From positions 839,793 to 903,792 of the forward strand of contig NZ_JAODIW010000008.1 in assembly GCF_026586625.1 (NCBI RefSeq): a stretch of DNA of 64,000 nucleotides, written 5' to 3'. The translations under genes and the position numbers were made by a program. Below, piece after piece: positions 26,418 to 34,860 of the stretch (position 1 is its first letter; every line of letters starts with the position of its first letter). Under the pieces are notes generated by a model, which was given only the letters and a program-made list of their open reading frames with translations, made no database searches and had not been told where the DNA came from. The DNA is from Halobium salinum. Its GTDB lineage: Archaea; Halobacteriota; Halobacteria; Halobacteriales; Haloferacaceae.

Positions 26418-27110
26418 ATGGACGATGCCGTGCGGACCCGCGACGCCGCGCGCGAGGCCCTCGCCGACGTCGAACCGCCCGCCCTGGGTGGCACCCTCGA
26501 CGACCGGCTGGCCGACGCCCCGATGACGCCGGGCGCGCTCGCGTTGCTGTGTGCCCGGAGTCTGAACCCGGGCGTCGACCCCGACGCCGTGGCGGAGCGG
26601 GCCGCCGGCGTCCAGCTCATCTACGAAGGCCTGCGACTCACCCGTTACCTCGCCCACGAGGAGCCGTGGACTACGGAGCCGGAGTCGGACATCGACGCCG
26701 ACCTCGACATCGTCGCCGCCGACGTGCTCGTCGCCCGCGGGTTCTACCTCCTCGCGCGGACGGGCGCCGCCGAGCAGGCGGTCGAGACCGTCCGCCGGTT
26801 CGGCCGCGACCAGACGCTCCGCCGCGCCGAGGGCGCCGACCCCGTCGCGCTCGACCGCAACCTCGAAGCCGACGTGTTCGAACTCGCGGTCGTCGCCGGC
26901 GTCGACGTGGGCGGCGACACCCCGTCGGCCGCCCTGCGGGAGTACGCCGCCGGACTGGCCCGCGGGTTCGACCCGGTCGACGGCGAGGCGCTCCCACCGG
27001 CCGCGGCCGCGCTCCCCGAGACGGTGGCCGACCGCATCGTCGCCCTCTCGGCGAATAGCGACGTAGAGAGCGCCGGCGACCGGGTTCCCTCCTCCGCGAC
27101 CGACCCCTGA
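26418..27110 (+). CDS. Haloarchaeal helical protein, possibly polyprenyl-synthase-like
   Basis: The 230-residue protein is almost entirely helical. A segment LIYEGLRLTRYLAHEEPW is followed by DIDADLDIVAADVLVARGFYLLARTG, which recalls the isoprenyl diphosphate synthase helical bundle. No DDxxD motifs are present. It may be a catalytically inactive relative (I think of the DUF7114 group, but am not sure). The ATG lies a short distance after the divergent enoyl-CoA hydratase start. Confidence 0.55.
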   Translation: MDDAVRTRDAAREALADVEPPALGGTLDDRLADAPMTPGALALLCARSLNPGVDPDAVAERAAGVQLIYEGLRLTRYLAHEEPWTTEPESDIDADLDIVAADVLVARGFYLLARTGAAEQAVETVRRFGRDQTLRRAEGADPVALDRNLEADVFELAVVAGVDVGGDTPSAALREYAAGLARGFDPVDGEALPPAAAALPETVADRIVALSANSDVESAGDRVPSSATDP

Positions 27111-27187
27111 GTCCGCTCCCGCTTTCGGCGGCCGGGCGGCCGACCGCGCTCCACATCGTTTAGTACGACACCGACCGAGAGACGGGT

Positions 27188-27631
27188 ATGCCGAGCGTCT
27201 CCAGCAACTGGGAGAAGGAGTCGAGCGGGTTCGAACGGCGCGACGAGGTGGCCGTCGGGGTGTACGTCACCCCCGCCGACGTGCACTACCACGGCGACGA
27301 CGTCCACGCCCGGCCCGGCGTGCCGAGCGCCGAGGCCAACGCCTACCAGGTGTTCGCGGTCACCGACCTCGGCGGCGATGAGTCCCGCATCCCCCTGATT
27401 CACTACGCCGACGTGAACGACGCCGTCGCGTTCGCGGCGCTCGTCACCCGGTACGTCGACGCGCGCGACTCGCCGGTGGCTATCGAGGAGATTGGAGAGC
27501 AGGAGCCGGGGTACGAGGACGACTGGTGGCCCGAGGGCGTCGTCGACGCCGACGACCACCCGCCGCGCGAGGCGTTGTCGGCGATGCTGGGGACCTACGC
27601 GGAGGTGCTGGCGGAGGCGCTGTCGTCCTGA
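27188..27631 (+). CDS. Acidic hypothetical protein
   Basis: The 147-residue soluble protein is tryptophan- and acid-rich, with a mixed alpha/beta pattern and IPLIHYADVNDAVAFAALVTRYV as the most regular segment. The start MPSVSSNWEK follows a spacer containing gtttagtacga, a possible TATA-like element about 27 bases upstream. I do not recognise the family. It lies just before tRNA-Thr. Confidence 0.6.
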   Translation: MPSVSSNWEKESSGFERRDEVAVGVYVTPADVHYHGDDVHARPGVPSAEANAYQVFAVTDLGGDESRIPLIHYADVNDAVAFAALVTRYVDARDSPVAIEEIGEQEPGYEDDWWPEGVVDADDHPPREALSAMLGTYAEVLAEALSS

Positions 27632-27742
27632 GTGGGGTGTCGGTCGTGGGTGTGTGTCCGGCCGACGGAGCCGTGTTCCCCCCTGCCACGGACGCGTCTG
27701 AATCGAAACGCCTAAAGACAAATCGGGCAAAGACGAAAACGC

Positions 27743-27814
27743 GCCTGGGTAGCTTAGCGGTAAAGCGCGTCCTTGGTAAGGACGAGAGCCCGGGTTCAAA
27801 TCCCGGCCTAGGCT
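27743..27814 (+). tRNA. tRNA-Thr (anticodon GGT)
   Basis: The sequence folds as a 72-base cloverleaf. The acceptor GCCTGGG pairs with CCTAGGC (with a G-U pair), with discriminator T. The anticodon stem GTCC/GGAC closes the loop TTGGTAA, giving anticodon GGT for threonine codon ACC. The T-arm contains GGTTCAAATCC. CCA is not encoded. Confidence 0.95.
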
Positions 27815-27891
27815 TTCTCCGAGAGACACCCTGACGAGCGAACGCGCTCCCGAGACCGGCGACCGTCGAGCCCGACCGTCACCGACGCCCG

Positions 27892-28335
27892 CTACGCGGT
27901 CGGCGGCTCGACGACGCCCAACTGTGCGAATAACCCCATGAAGTCGTCGAGGAACCAGTCCTCCTTGCGCATCCCGTCCTCGAAGCGGAGGAACGCCATC
28001 CCCGACATCACGACCTCCTTCCCGGTCGGCTCGATGCCGAGGAGTTCGCCCTCGTGAGTCGCGCGCCAGCGGTATCTGGTCGCGAGGGTGTCGCCGTCCG
28101 CAACGGTGCCCTCACAGGAGATTGCCATGTCGGGGAACGCCGACCGGAGCATGCCGACGTACTCCTTGAACCCCTCCGGACCGTGGAACCCCTGAGGCCG
28201 AGCCGGGTTGTGGAGGACGTAGTCGTCCGCGAAGCGCTCGTCGACGAAGGACAGGTCGCCCTCCATCCAGATTCGGTCGAGCGCTTCGGCGAGGGCGGCC
28301 TTGTTTCGTTCAGCAGTAGTTTTGGTTGCACTCAT
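27892..28335 (-). CDS. SnoaL-like ester cyclase family protein
   Basis: The 147-residue protein has the NTF2-like cone fold. The signatures are RIWMEGDLSFVDERFADDYVLHNP, GPEGFKEYVGMLRSAFPDM and the later GKEVVMSGMAFLRFEDG. Members cyclise polyketides or hydrolyse small molecules, or have no known substrate. A TATA-like catttaac about 35 bases upstream supports the ATG. Confidence 0.82.
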   Translation of the reverse strand: MSATKTTAERNKAALAEALDRIWMEGDLSFVDERFADDYVLHNPARPQGFHGPEGFKEYVGMLRSAFPDMAISCEGTVADGDTLATRYRWRATHEGELLGIEPTGKEVVMSGMAFLRFEDGMRKEDWFLDDFMGLFAQLGVVEPPTA

Positions 28336-28443
28336 TTACTCTCACATTTTCAGTAGTGTAGTGAGGGGTTAAATGTATGCGTCGGGTTCGGTCGAGAAGA
28401 GCATCGAAGCGGAGCGCGACACACTGGCCGATGTGACGACCGC

Positions 28444-28944
28444 TCAGTCCGTCTCGTGAACCGCCACGTCCAACTCCCCGTCCGCTACGTCCGCCGTCAT
28501 CATCGTCGCCGCCTCGGCCGGGTCCGCCCCGGTGACGCTCCCGGGGTTCAGTAGCCGAACGCCGTCGTGGTCCGTGTCCGTCACCGAGTGGGTGTGGCCG
28601 GCCACGCCGACCGCGTCCTCGCCTCCCTCCTCGCGGGCGATGTCGGCGACGCGGTCGGCCCAGCCCTCGTGACTGCCGGTGCCGTGGGCGACGACGAAGG
28701 TGACCCCTCCGGCGTCGAGCGTCGTGACCGCGGGCAGGTCGAGATGTTGTGGGTCGAGATTGCCGAAGACGGCGGTCAGCTTCCCGTCGGCGAGCGTCTC
28801 GAACTCGTCGAGGGTCTCCGGCGAGGTGAAGTCGCCAGCGTGGACGACGCGGTCGGCGTCGGCGACTCGCTCCCGGAACGACTCGGGAATCTCGTCTTCG
28901 CGGTCCGGTACGTGGGAGTCGCTGACGATCGCGATTCGCGGCAT
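28444..28944 (-). CDS. YfcE/MJ0936-type metallophosphoesterase
   Basis: The 166-residue protein has the calcineurin-like metal motifs in order: DSHVPDRE, HAGDFTSP, GNLDP, and HGTG ... GHTHS. These bind two metal ions and cleave phosphodiesters or monoesters. The start MPRIAIVSDSH is fixed by the first motif. It follows the phosphate transporter gene by 50 bases on the same strand and probably shares its transcript. Confidence 0.92.
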   Translation of the reverse strand: MPRIAIVSDSHVPDREDEIPESFRERVADADRVVHAGDFTSPETLDEFETLADGKLTAVFGNLDPQHLDLPAVTTLDAGGVTFVVAHGTGSHEGWADRVADIAREEGGEDAVGVAGHTHSVTDTDHDGVRLLNPGSVTGADPAEAATMMTADVADGELDVAVHETD

Positions 28945-28994
28945 GGCTCCGGATACGACCTCCGAACCCGAAAGCGCTCGGGCGGTGGCCGGGA

Positions 28995-30182
28995 CTACCA
29001 CCAGTAAGTGAACAGCGCCCAAAACGCCGCGTACGACCCGACAGTGGAGACGAGCGGGACGACGTTCTGCAGGAGGATGACGCGACCGGTCGTCTCGGGG
29101 TCGAACAGGTCGACCGCGTCGGAGGTGTCCGCCGGGGTCTCCCCTCCGCGGTCCGCCTCACCGGTTCGCAGGGTACCACCGTCGAGCCCCTTCGGGGTCG
29201 ACCGGTCTACCGGGCCGTCCAACGTCTCGTCCGGGACGCCCGCCGCGAGCGTCACCGACCGGGAGGCCCGACCCCAGCCGAGGCCGACGATGGACATCGT
29301 CGCGATGATGACGAACGAGGCGGGGATGCCGACGGCGGAGAGCCCGACGACGATGCCGGAGGAGACGACGGCGACCACGAGCGCCGCGGTCAGCGGGAGG
29401 TCCGTGAGGTCGTTGCCGAGAGTGTCGAGCGTCCGGCGGGCGATGGTGAGTGCGCCGACCGCGACCGCGGCGCAGGCGAGCAGGATGAGCGGGTTCATCG
29501 CGACGCCGGCGCCGTACAACGGGGCGATGGCGTTCGCGACGTTCGACGTGCCCGAGGAGAACGCCATCAGACAGCCGATGACGACGACGAGCGCCGCGCC
29601 GACGAGTTCCCTGTCGGTGGTGTTCGGCCCGGCGCGGGGTCTCGGGAGGGTTCCCGAGCGGTCGACCTCCACCAGCGGACCCTCGCTACTCCGTGCGTCG
29701 ACCCAGCGGTCGATGCGCGGGTAGAGATAGCGCCCGACGACGCCGGAGACCCAGAAGCCGAGGATGGGCGCGACGAGCCACCAGACGACGATTTCGCCCA
29801 TGACGGCCCAGTCGAGGGTCCCGGACGCGACGCCGAGACCGGCGATGGCGCCCACGGCCGTCATCGACGTGGAGGCGGGGACGCCGGCGTAGTTGCCGAC
29901 GAACAGCCCCGCACCGATGAAGAAGAGCACGACGATGCTGGACTCGATGGTGAAGACGCCCGGTTCGGTGACGAGGTCCCGCCCCAGCGTGTCGACGACG
30001 CGCCGGCCGATGGTCCACGCGCCGACGAAGAAGAAGACGGCCATGAGGGCGCCGGCGGCGGCCTTCGAGAGCACCCCCGACCCGACCGCGGGACCGAAGG
30101 CGGGCCCCGTCGTCGACCCGCCGATGTTGTAGCCGACGAATAGCGAGACGGAGAGGCCGACGAGAAGTAAGGCACCGATCAT
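28995..30182 (-). CDS. pitA: PiT-family inorganic phosphate transporter
   Basis: The 395-residue membrane protein has two related halves, each containing a PiT signature: GYNIGGSTTGPAFGPAVG near the start and SSGTSNVANAIAPLYGAG in the middle. A hydrophilic loop of about 50 residues precedes the last helix. Members import phosphate with a cation. The start MIGALLLVG is chosen because it places the first helix at the N-terminus; the longer frame adds 43 proline/arginine-rich residues. The YfcE phosphoesterase follows. Confidence 0.88.
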   Translation of the reverse strand: MIGALLLVGLSVSLFVGYNIGGSTTGPAFGPAVGSGVLSKAAAGALMAVFFFVGAWTIGRRVVDTLGRDLVTEPGVFTIESSIVVLFFIGAGLFVGNYAGVPASTSMTAVGAIAGLGVASGTLDWAVMGEIVVWWLVAPILGFWVSGVVGRYLYPRIDRWVDARSSEGPLVEVDRSGTLPRPRAGPNTTDRELVGAALVVVIGCLMAFSSGTSNVANAIAPLYGAGVAMNPLILLACAAVAVGALTIARRTLDTLGNDLTDLPLTAALVVAVVSSGIVVGLSAVGIPASFVIIATMSIVGLGWGRASRSVTLAAGVPDETLDGPVDRSTPKGLDGGTLRTGEADRGGETPADTSDAVDLFDPETTGRVILLQNVVPLVSTVGSYAAFWALFTYWW

Positions 30183-30298
30183 GTCGACACCGACGGACGG
30201 CCGCGTAATGAACCCCAGCGGAAGTCCGGCGGCGGGGCGAACCGGACCAGGCGGGGCCGGGAGAAAACTCATGGCGGACGGGTCGAAACGGAGGCGAC

Positions 30299-30586
30299 AT
30301 GGTCCCTCCATCGGACTCGAACCACAGCACCGGTCCCGTCACCGACCGCGATGCCGACCCCGCTACCGACCGCGGCACCGACCCCGCCGAGCGCGGCTGT
30401 CCGAAGTGCGGCCACACCGGCACCGACGTGGGGACGATATCCACCACGGGCGGCGGCCTCTCGAAGCTGTTCGACATCCAGACGAACTCGTTCAAGGTCG
30501 TCTCCTGCACGAACTGCGGCTACTCGGAACTGTACCGCGACAGCACGCCGGGGTCGAGCGACATCGTCGACGTGTTCCTCGGCTGA
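30299..30586 (+). CDS. Zinc-ribbon nucleic acid-binding-type protein (PF09855-like)
   Basis: The 95-residue protein has a disordered acidic N-terminus (about 1-32) and then a complete zinc ribbon: CPKCGHTG ... CTNCGYSELYR, with the ending SSDIVDVFLG. This matches the small zinc-ribbon family PF09855 as I remember it. The stop TGA overlaps the next ATG by one base (TGATG), so translation of the two is coupled. The start codon follows the divergent phosphate transporter promoter region. Confidence 0.85.
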   Translation: MVPPSDSNHSTGPVTDRDADPATDRGTDPAERGCPKCGHTGTDVGTISTTGGGLSKLFDIQTNSFKVVSCTNCGYSELYRDSTPGSSDIVDVFLG

Positions 30587-30753
30587 TGCCCGGCGTCGGA
30601 CTCGGCTTCGCGGTCGTCTTCCTGTTCGCGCTCGCCCTCCCGCTCGTCCTGTACGCCCTCGTCCGGGCCGAACGCGGCGGACGCGAAGAGATGGACCGCG
30701 AGACGGCAGAACGGGTCGCGCGGCGCGACACGCCCGACCGGGACAACCGCTGA
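30586..30753 (+). CDS. 55-residue single-helix membrane protein
   Basis: The protein is MPGVGLGFAVVFLFALALP-type, with one membrane helix at about residues 5-25, then a charged region (ERGGREEMDRETAERVARRD). It begins one base inside the stop of the zinc-ribbon gene, which strongly supports coding. The function is unknown. Confidence 0.6.
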   Translation: MPGVGLGFAVVFLFALALPLVLYALVRAERGGREEMDRETAERVARRDTPDRDNR

Positions 30754-30888
30754 ACCACGGCCGGACGACCGCTGAACCGTGACGAAGAGGCCATCGACCC
30801 GCGACGAGGCGACGGAGCCGGCCGCCCCGGCCTGACGGGGCTCGACACCGCGCCGTCGCCGGGCGAACGGTGTGGCGCTACCACACTT

Positions 30889-32190
30889 ATGCCGGACCCG
30901 CTCGACACCCGCGTCGTGACTCTCGCCGCCGGCGACCCGGCGCTGACGCGCTTCGCGCTCCAACTGTTCGTCGTCCTCGTCGTCGCCCGCCTCCTCGGGG
31001 AGTTGGCGGGCCGAGCGGGCTTCGCGCCGGTCGTCGGCGAACTGCTCACCGGCCTCGTTCTCGGCCCCTCCCTACTGGGGTGGGTCGCCCCCGACGTCTT
31101 CGCGGGGCTGTTCCCCGCCGGCGCCGACGACGCGGTCGCCCTCGACGCCGTCGGGACGCTCGGGCTCCTCATGCTCCTCGTCCTCGCCGGCCTGGAGACC
31201 GACGTGGGGCTCGTCCGCCGCCGGTTGGGGGCGACGACGACCGTCGCCGCCGGAAGCATCGCCGTCCCCTTCGCCGGCGGGTTCGCGCTCGGCTGGTTCG
31301 TCCCCGCGCGCTTCCTCGCCGATTCGGGAAACAGAGTCGTCTTCGCGCTCTTTCTCGCCACCGCGCTGTCCATCTCCGCGGTGCCCGTCATCGCCCGCGT
31401 CCTCCTCGACCTCGGCGTGCTCGGCGACGACGCCCCGCAGGTGCTGCTCGCGGCCGCACTGGTCAACGACGCGCTCGGGTGGCTCCTGCTCTCGGTCGTC
31501 GCCGGGATGGCGGGCCGCGGCGCCGTCGACCTCGTCGGCGCCGCCGTCACCGTCGCGGCGCTCGTCCTGTTCCTGCTGGGCGCCGTCACCGTCGGCCAGT
31601 GGCTCGTCGACGCCGTCTACGCCCGGACGAAGCCCGGTCCGCCCATCGGCCACTTCTCGACGCTCGTCCTCCTCGCGCTCGGTGCCGCGGCCCTCGCGGC
31701 CGAACTCCGCATCGAGGCTTTTCTCGGCGCGTTCGTCCTCGGCGTGCTCGTCGGCCGGACGGGGCGGCTCGACCCCCACGTTCGGGAGACGTTCGAGACG
31801 GTCACCATCGCCGTGCTCGCCCCCGTCTTCTTCGCGACCGCGGGGCTCCGGGCCGACCTGACGGCGCTCGTCGACCCCGAAGTCGCCGTCCTCGCGCTCG
31901 TCACCCTCGCCGTCGCCGTCGGCGGGAAGTTCCTCGGCGCCGCCGCGGGCGCGCGAGTCGCCGGGTTCGACCGACGGGACGCCTTCGGGATGGGTGCCGG
32001 CCTCAACGCCCGCGGCGCGCTCGAACTCGTCGTCGCCAGCGTCGGCCTCTCGCTCGGCGTGCTGACGGGCGCGACGTACGCCGTCGTCGTCCTCGTCGCC
32101 GTCGTCACGTCGGTGATGGCCGCGCCGCTGTTGCGCTGGGCGTTCGCGTCGGGCGACGGGGCCGCCGGTGGCGACGGCGCCGGCGCGTGA
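30889..32190 (+). CDS. Kef/CPA2-type sodium (or potassium)/proton antiporter
   Basis: The 433-residue membrane protein has about twelve helices. Landmarks are VVGELLTGLVLGPSLLG (first helices), ALSISAVPVIARVLLDLG (cation-binding region) and the later GMGAGLNARGALELVVASVGL. It has no RCK domain. The 135-base spacer before it contains no gene. The TATA-like signal is weak. It likely exchanges monovalent cations for protons in the cytoplasmic membrane. Confidence 0.88.
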   Translation: MPDPLDTRVVTLAAGDPALTRFALQLFVVLVVARLLGELAGRAGFAPVVGELLTGLVLGPSLLGWVAPDVFAGLFPAGADDAVALDAVGTLGLLMLLVLAGLETDVGLVRRRLGATTTVAAGSIAVPFAGGFALGWFVPARFLADSGNRVVFALFLATALSISAVPVIARVLLDLGVLGDDAPQVLLAAALVNDALGWLLLSVVAGMAGRGAVDLVGAAVTVAALVLFLLGAVTVGQWLVDAVYARTKPGPPIGHFSTLVLLALGAAALAAELRIEAFLGAFVLGVLVGRTGRLDPHVRETFETVTIAVLAPVFFATAGLRADLTALVDPEVAVLALVTLAVAVGGKFLGAAAGARVAGFDRRDAFGMGAGLNARGALELVVASVGLSLGVLTGATYAVVVLVAVVTSVMAAPLLRWAFASGDGAAGGDGAGA

Positions 32191-32267
32191 CGGGGCCCGA
32201 GCGGCTACCTCGCCGGGGGCGAAAGCTACTGGGCCGAGCGGGGAGAACTGACGGGAACGGCGAACCA

Positions 32268-33221
32268 ATGCTCACAGATACGCCGGGCATCCACCACATC
32301 ACGGGTATCGTCCGCGACGCGCAGGCGAACGTCGACTTCTACACCGGCGTGCTGGGACTTCGCCTCGTCAAGTCGACCGTGAATTTCAACGAGAAGTTCA
32401 CGCGCCACCTCTTCTACGGCGACGGGACCGGCACCCCGGGGACCGGACTGACGTTCTTTCCGTACCCCGCCGAGGACGACGGACGGGCCGGGAAGCCGCA
32501 GATTCGGACCGCGGCGCTCGTCGTCCCGCCGGGGTCACTCGACTTCTGGTACGAGCGACTCACCGAACGCGGTGTCGACGTGGAGGGGCCCTTCGAACGG
32601 TTCGACGAGCGCGTCCTGCGGCTGTCGGACCCCGACGGCACCGAGCTCGAACTCGTTACCGGGGAGTCGTCGGTCGAGCCGTGGACGGACGGACCGGTTC
32701 CGGCCCGCCACGCGATTCGGGGAATCCACGGCGTGACCCTGCTCTCGGCGAGCCCATTCGTCACCGCCGGGCTCCTCGAGACGCTCGGGTTCGACCTCGA
32801 AGCCCAGGAGGGCGACCGCGTGCGCTACCGCGCCCCGGGCGACCGCGCGACCGTCGTCGACCTCCTCGACCGCGACGCCGAGTTCGGGCGCGAGGGTGCC
32901 GGCTCTATCCACCACGTCGCGGTGCGCGTCCCCGACGAGGAACAGTTGTACGAGTGGCACAGCCTCCTCCGCGAGCGCGACTACGACGTTTCGCGGGTGA
33001 AAGACCGCCACTTCTTCCACTCGCTGTACGTCAGAGAACCGGGCGGCATCCTGTTCGAGTTGGCGACCGACTACGAGGGGCTCGCAGGGGAGACAGATGA
33101 TATCGACGCCGACGCCCCCGCCCAGTCACTGTTCCTCCCACCGTGGCTGGAGGAGGACCGCGAGATGATAGAGGGTCAACTCCCGCCCCTCGACCTCCCA
33201 TTCGAGTCCGGGAGCGACTGA
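32268..33221 (+). CDS. VOC-fold ring-cleaving dioxygenase (MhqO/CatE-like)
   Basis: The 317-residue protein contains two vicinal-oxygen-chelate halves. The metal-ligand motifs are GIHHITGI and ELELVTG in the first, and SIHHVAVRV with ILFELATD in the second. The central LTFFPYP and C-terminal SLFLPPWLEE are typical of the MhqO group. Its stop overlaps the ATG of the following esterase by one base. Bacterial mhqO/mhqD pairs respond to quinones, so the same may hold here; this is inference. Confidence 0.85.
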   Translation: MLTDTPGIHHITGIVRDAQANVDFYTGVLGLRLVKSTVNFNEKFTRHLFYGDGTGTPGTGLTFFPYPAEDDGRAGKPQIRTAALVVPPGSLDFWYERLTERGVDVEGPFERFDERVLRLSDPDGTELELVTGESSVEPWTDGPVPARHAIRGIHGVTLLSASPFVTAGLLETLGFDLEAQEGDRVRYRAPGDRATVVDLLDRDAEFGREGAGSIHHVAVRVPDEEQLYEWHSLLRERDYDVSRVKDRHFFHSLYVREPGGILFELATDYEGLAGETDDIDADAPAQSLFLPPWLEEDREMIEGQLPPLDLPFESGSD

Positions 33222-33883
33222 TGTCCTGGGACCCGAGCCTGTTCGAAGCGGGGGAGAACCCGAACCGGGACCACCCCATCGAAACCGCCGGAGCGCCGCC
33301 CGTGGCGGCCGAGGCGGCCGTCGTGATGCTCCACGGGCGAGGGTCGACCGGGAAGCAGATACTCAGACTCGCCGACGAGTTTCTCCGCCACGGCGCGATG
33401 TATCTCGCCCCGCAGGCCGCCGGCAGGTCGTGGTACCCCTGGTCGGCCGCCGCCCCGCGCGAGGAGAACGAACCGTGGGTCTCGGCGGCGCTCGAACGAG
33501 TGGCCGACGCCGTCGACCGCGCCCGCGACGCCGGCGTCCCACCCGAGCGGACGCTCCTGTTCGGCTTCTCCCAGGGCGCCTGCCTCGCCGCCGAGTTCGT
33601 CGCCCGGAACCCGCGCCGGTACGGCGGGGTCGTCGTTCTCTCGGGGGGTCTGCTCGGCCCGGACCCGGGCGCCGGGTACGACGGGTCGCTGGCGGGGACG
33701 CCGGTCTTTCTCGGCTGTGGCAGCGACGACCCCCACGTCGGCGCCGACCGCGCCGAGGCGTCCGCGGGGGCGTTCGAGCGACTCGGCGGCGACGTGACCT
33801 GCCGGTGCTACGACGACCTGGGTCACGAGATAAACGACGACGAAGTTCGGGAGACGGACGCGCTCTTGGGGCGCCTGGTGTGA
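33221..33883 (+). CDS. Alpha/beta-hydrolase, phospholipase/carboxylesterase type (MhqD-like)
   Basis: The 220-residue hydrolase has the oxyanion segment VVMLHGRGSTG, the nucleophile elbow GFSQGACLA, the acid region in LGCGSDDPHV and the catalytic histidine in LGHEINDDE. It begins one base inside the stop of the VOC gene, so it is translated from the same mRNA. The pair resembles the quinone-detoxifying mhqO/mhqD operon of Bacillus. Confidence 0.87.
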   Translation: MSWDPSLFEAGENPNRDHPIETAGAPPVAAEAAVVMLHGRGSTGKQILRLADEFLRHGAMYLAPQAAGRSWYPWSAAAPREENEPWVSAALERVADAVDRARDAGVPPERTLLFGFSQGACLAAEFVARNPRRYGGVVVLSGGLLGPDPGAGYDGSLAGTPVFLGCGSDDPHVGADRAEASAGAFERLGGDVTCRCYDDLGHEINDDEVRETDALLGRLV

Positions 33884-33924
33884 GAGTTGAGCGAGCAGGG
33901 GTTTATTTCAGCCGTGATACGTGC

Positions 33925-33943
33925 GACTCAGCTTCTAGAGACG
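33925..33943 (+). repeat. Left copy of a 19-base diverged inverted repeat
   Basis: The sequence gactcagcttctagagacg matches the inverse complement of 34367-34385 at 17 of 19 positions. A further direct, more diverged copy occurs at 34437-34457. Confidence 0.55.
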
Positions 33944-33999
33944 TGCCGCGTATCTAGCGAGCGACTCCTGACTGAAGTACGATACAGTCCCGGTGGTCG

Positions 34000-34013
34000 T
34001 GCTGAATACAGAG
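34000..34013 (+). repeat. 14-base perfect inverted repeat, left arm
   Basis: The sequence tgctgaatacagag is repeated exactly in inverse orientation at 34300-34313. An 8-base element (ggtggtcg, 33992-33999) is also repeated inverted at 34329-34336. The arms bracket the small membrane protein gene at 34048-34221. Confidence 0.75.
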
Positions 34014-34047
34014 GTATGTTCAGCAGAAGTTGCGCAGTCTGATTCAG

Positions 34048-34221
34048 CTATTGTCTTTTCAGAGCTTTTCGGACTTCTCGGCTGACCAGATACACTCCGC
34101 CCAGAAAGAATAGTAACGTAGTCACAAGCATACCGTTAATTGCGATTAGTACCGTAGAACCAATCAACAACGCCGCTCCCACTACAACATTCACAATATC
34201 TGTTTTCGGCTCATCATCCAT
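34048..34221 (-). CDS. 57-residue two-helix membrane protein
   Basis: The peptide begins MDDEPKTDIVNVVVG. It has two hydrophobic helices (about 10-28 and 31-46) and a basic tail ending in KALKRQ. It is too short for standard gene calls but is supported by a TATA-like box (gtataaac, 34247-34254, read as gtttatac on the minus strand) centred 28 bases before the ATG, as for leaderless transcripts. Codon choice is A+T-rich compared with the neighbours. It sits between the inverted repeats. The function is unknown; a small membrane toxin or regulator is possible. Confidence 0.6.
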   Translation of the reverse strand: MDDEPKTDIVNVVVGAALLIGSTVLIAINGMLVTTLLFFLGGVYLVSREVRKALKRQ

Positions 34222-34246
34222 TGTTTGATACTTATGCCAGAATGTA

Positions 34247-34254
34247 GTATAAAC
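34247..34254 (-). promoter_or_regulatory. TATA-like box of the 57-residue membrane protein gene
   Basis: On the minus strand this reads gtttatac. Its centre is about 28 bases from the ATG at 34221. Confidence 0.5.
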
Positions 34255-34299
34255 TTCTCATGGTCATAAAGCTGTCAGAAGACCTGTGCAGAATATGCG

Positions 34300-34313
34300 C
34301 TCTGTATTCAGCA
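34300..34313 (-). repeat. 14-base perfect inverted repeat, right arm
   Basis: This is the inverse complement of 34000-34013. The spacing between arms is about 286 bases. Confidence 0.75.
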
Positions 34314-34366
34314 GAGATATACTGACAGCGACCACCCAGTTCTGAACAGCAAACATAGACACGCTC

Positions 34367-34385
34367 TGTCTCTAGGAGCTGAGTC
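34367..34385 (-). repeat. Right copy of the 19-base diverged inverted repeat
   Basis: It matches the inverse complement of 33925-33943 at 17 of 19 positions. A related direct copy (gactcggctccaggagacgtg) lies at 34437-34457. Confidence 0.55.
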
Positions 34386-34551
34386 AGACCGAACTACACT
34401 GGAAGAAAGGTAGTTTGTTCCGACCGGACTCGACGTGACTCGGCTCCAGGAGACGTGGCAGGTGTCCGCGGTCGAAGTGGCATGACGGAGGGTAAACTGC
34501 TGCACTTCAGGACTAACAAGTGATATGTGAACAGCACTTTTACCAGATAGC

Positions 34552-34761
34552 ATGCCGAATGACGCTCGGATTTCCGCTGTCGATACGGATGATTCTCGTG
34601 TTCGAGCAGCCGCAATTGTGCTGATGGGTTCGTGCTTCTCCCTGTTCCTGTTTCTCGATGCTCCTGACTTCGCGAGCCCGTACTACGTTTTCGCCGTTGG
34701 AACGATGGTTTTCGCCGTCCTCTTCGCGGGTGCTATGCTCGCCTCTGTGTCCCGAGAGTAG
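34552..34761 (+). CDS. 69-residue membrane protein of the A+T-rich islet
   Basis: The protein starts MPNDARISAVDTDDSRVR and has two hydrophobic segments (about 20-35 and 44-64), ending in SVSRE. A TATA-like tgatatg (about 34521-34527) lies near -28. The codon use is less G+C-rich than in surrounding genes. I do not recognise the family. Confidence 0.55.
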   Translation: MPNDARISAVDTDDSRVRAAAIVLMGSCFSLFLFLDAPDFASPYYVFAVGTMVFAVLFAGAMLASVSRE

Positions 34762-34860
34762 ACCCGCGCTCCGAGTCCGGAAGTTGCGTCGTCGCGACCG
34801 GTGGTCGAAGAAAGTCACACGCCCACTGTCACCGACACGAGAGCCGACGACCGAGTCCGA

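Larger units (their letters stand above)
33884..34860. other. A+T-rich islet with two small genes and diverged inverted repeats
   Basis: Base composition shifts visibly to a near-even mix and stays so until about 34760, unlike the G+C-rich flanks. The codon third positions of the two small genes are also unlike those of the neighbours. Diverged repeats flank the inner part. These traits suggest acquired or decaying mobile DNA. No transposase is visible. The 330-base stretch 34222-34551 between the small genes holds only repeats and promoter-like boxes. Confidence 0.6.
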
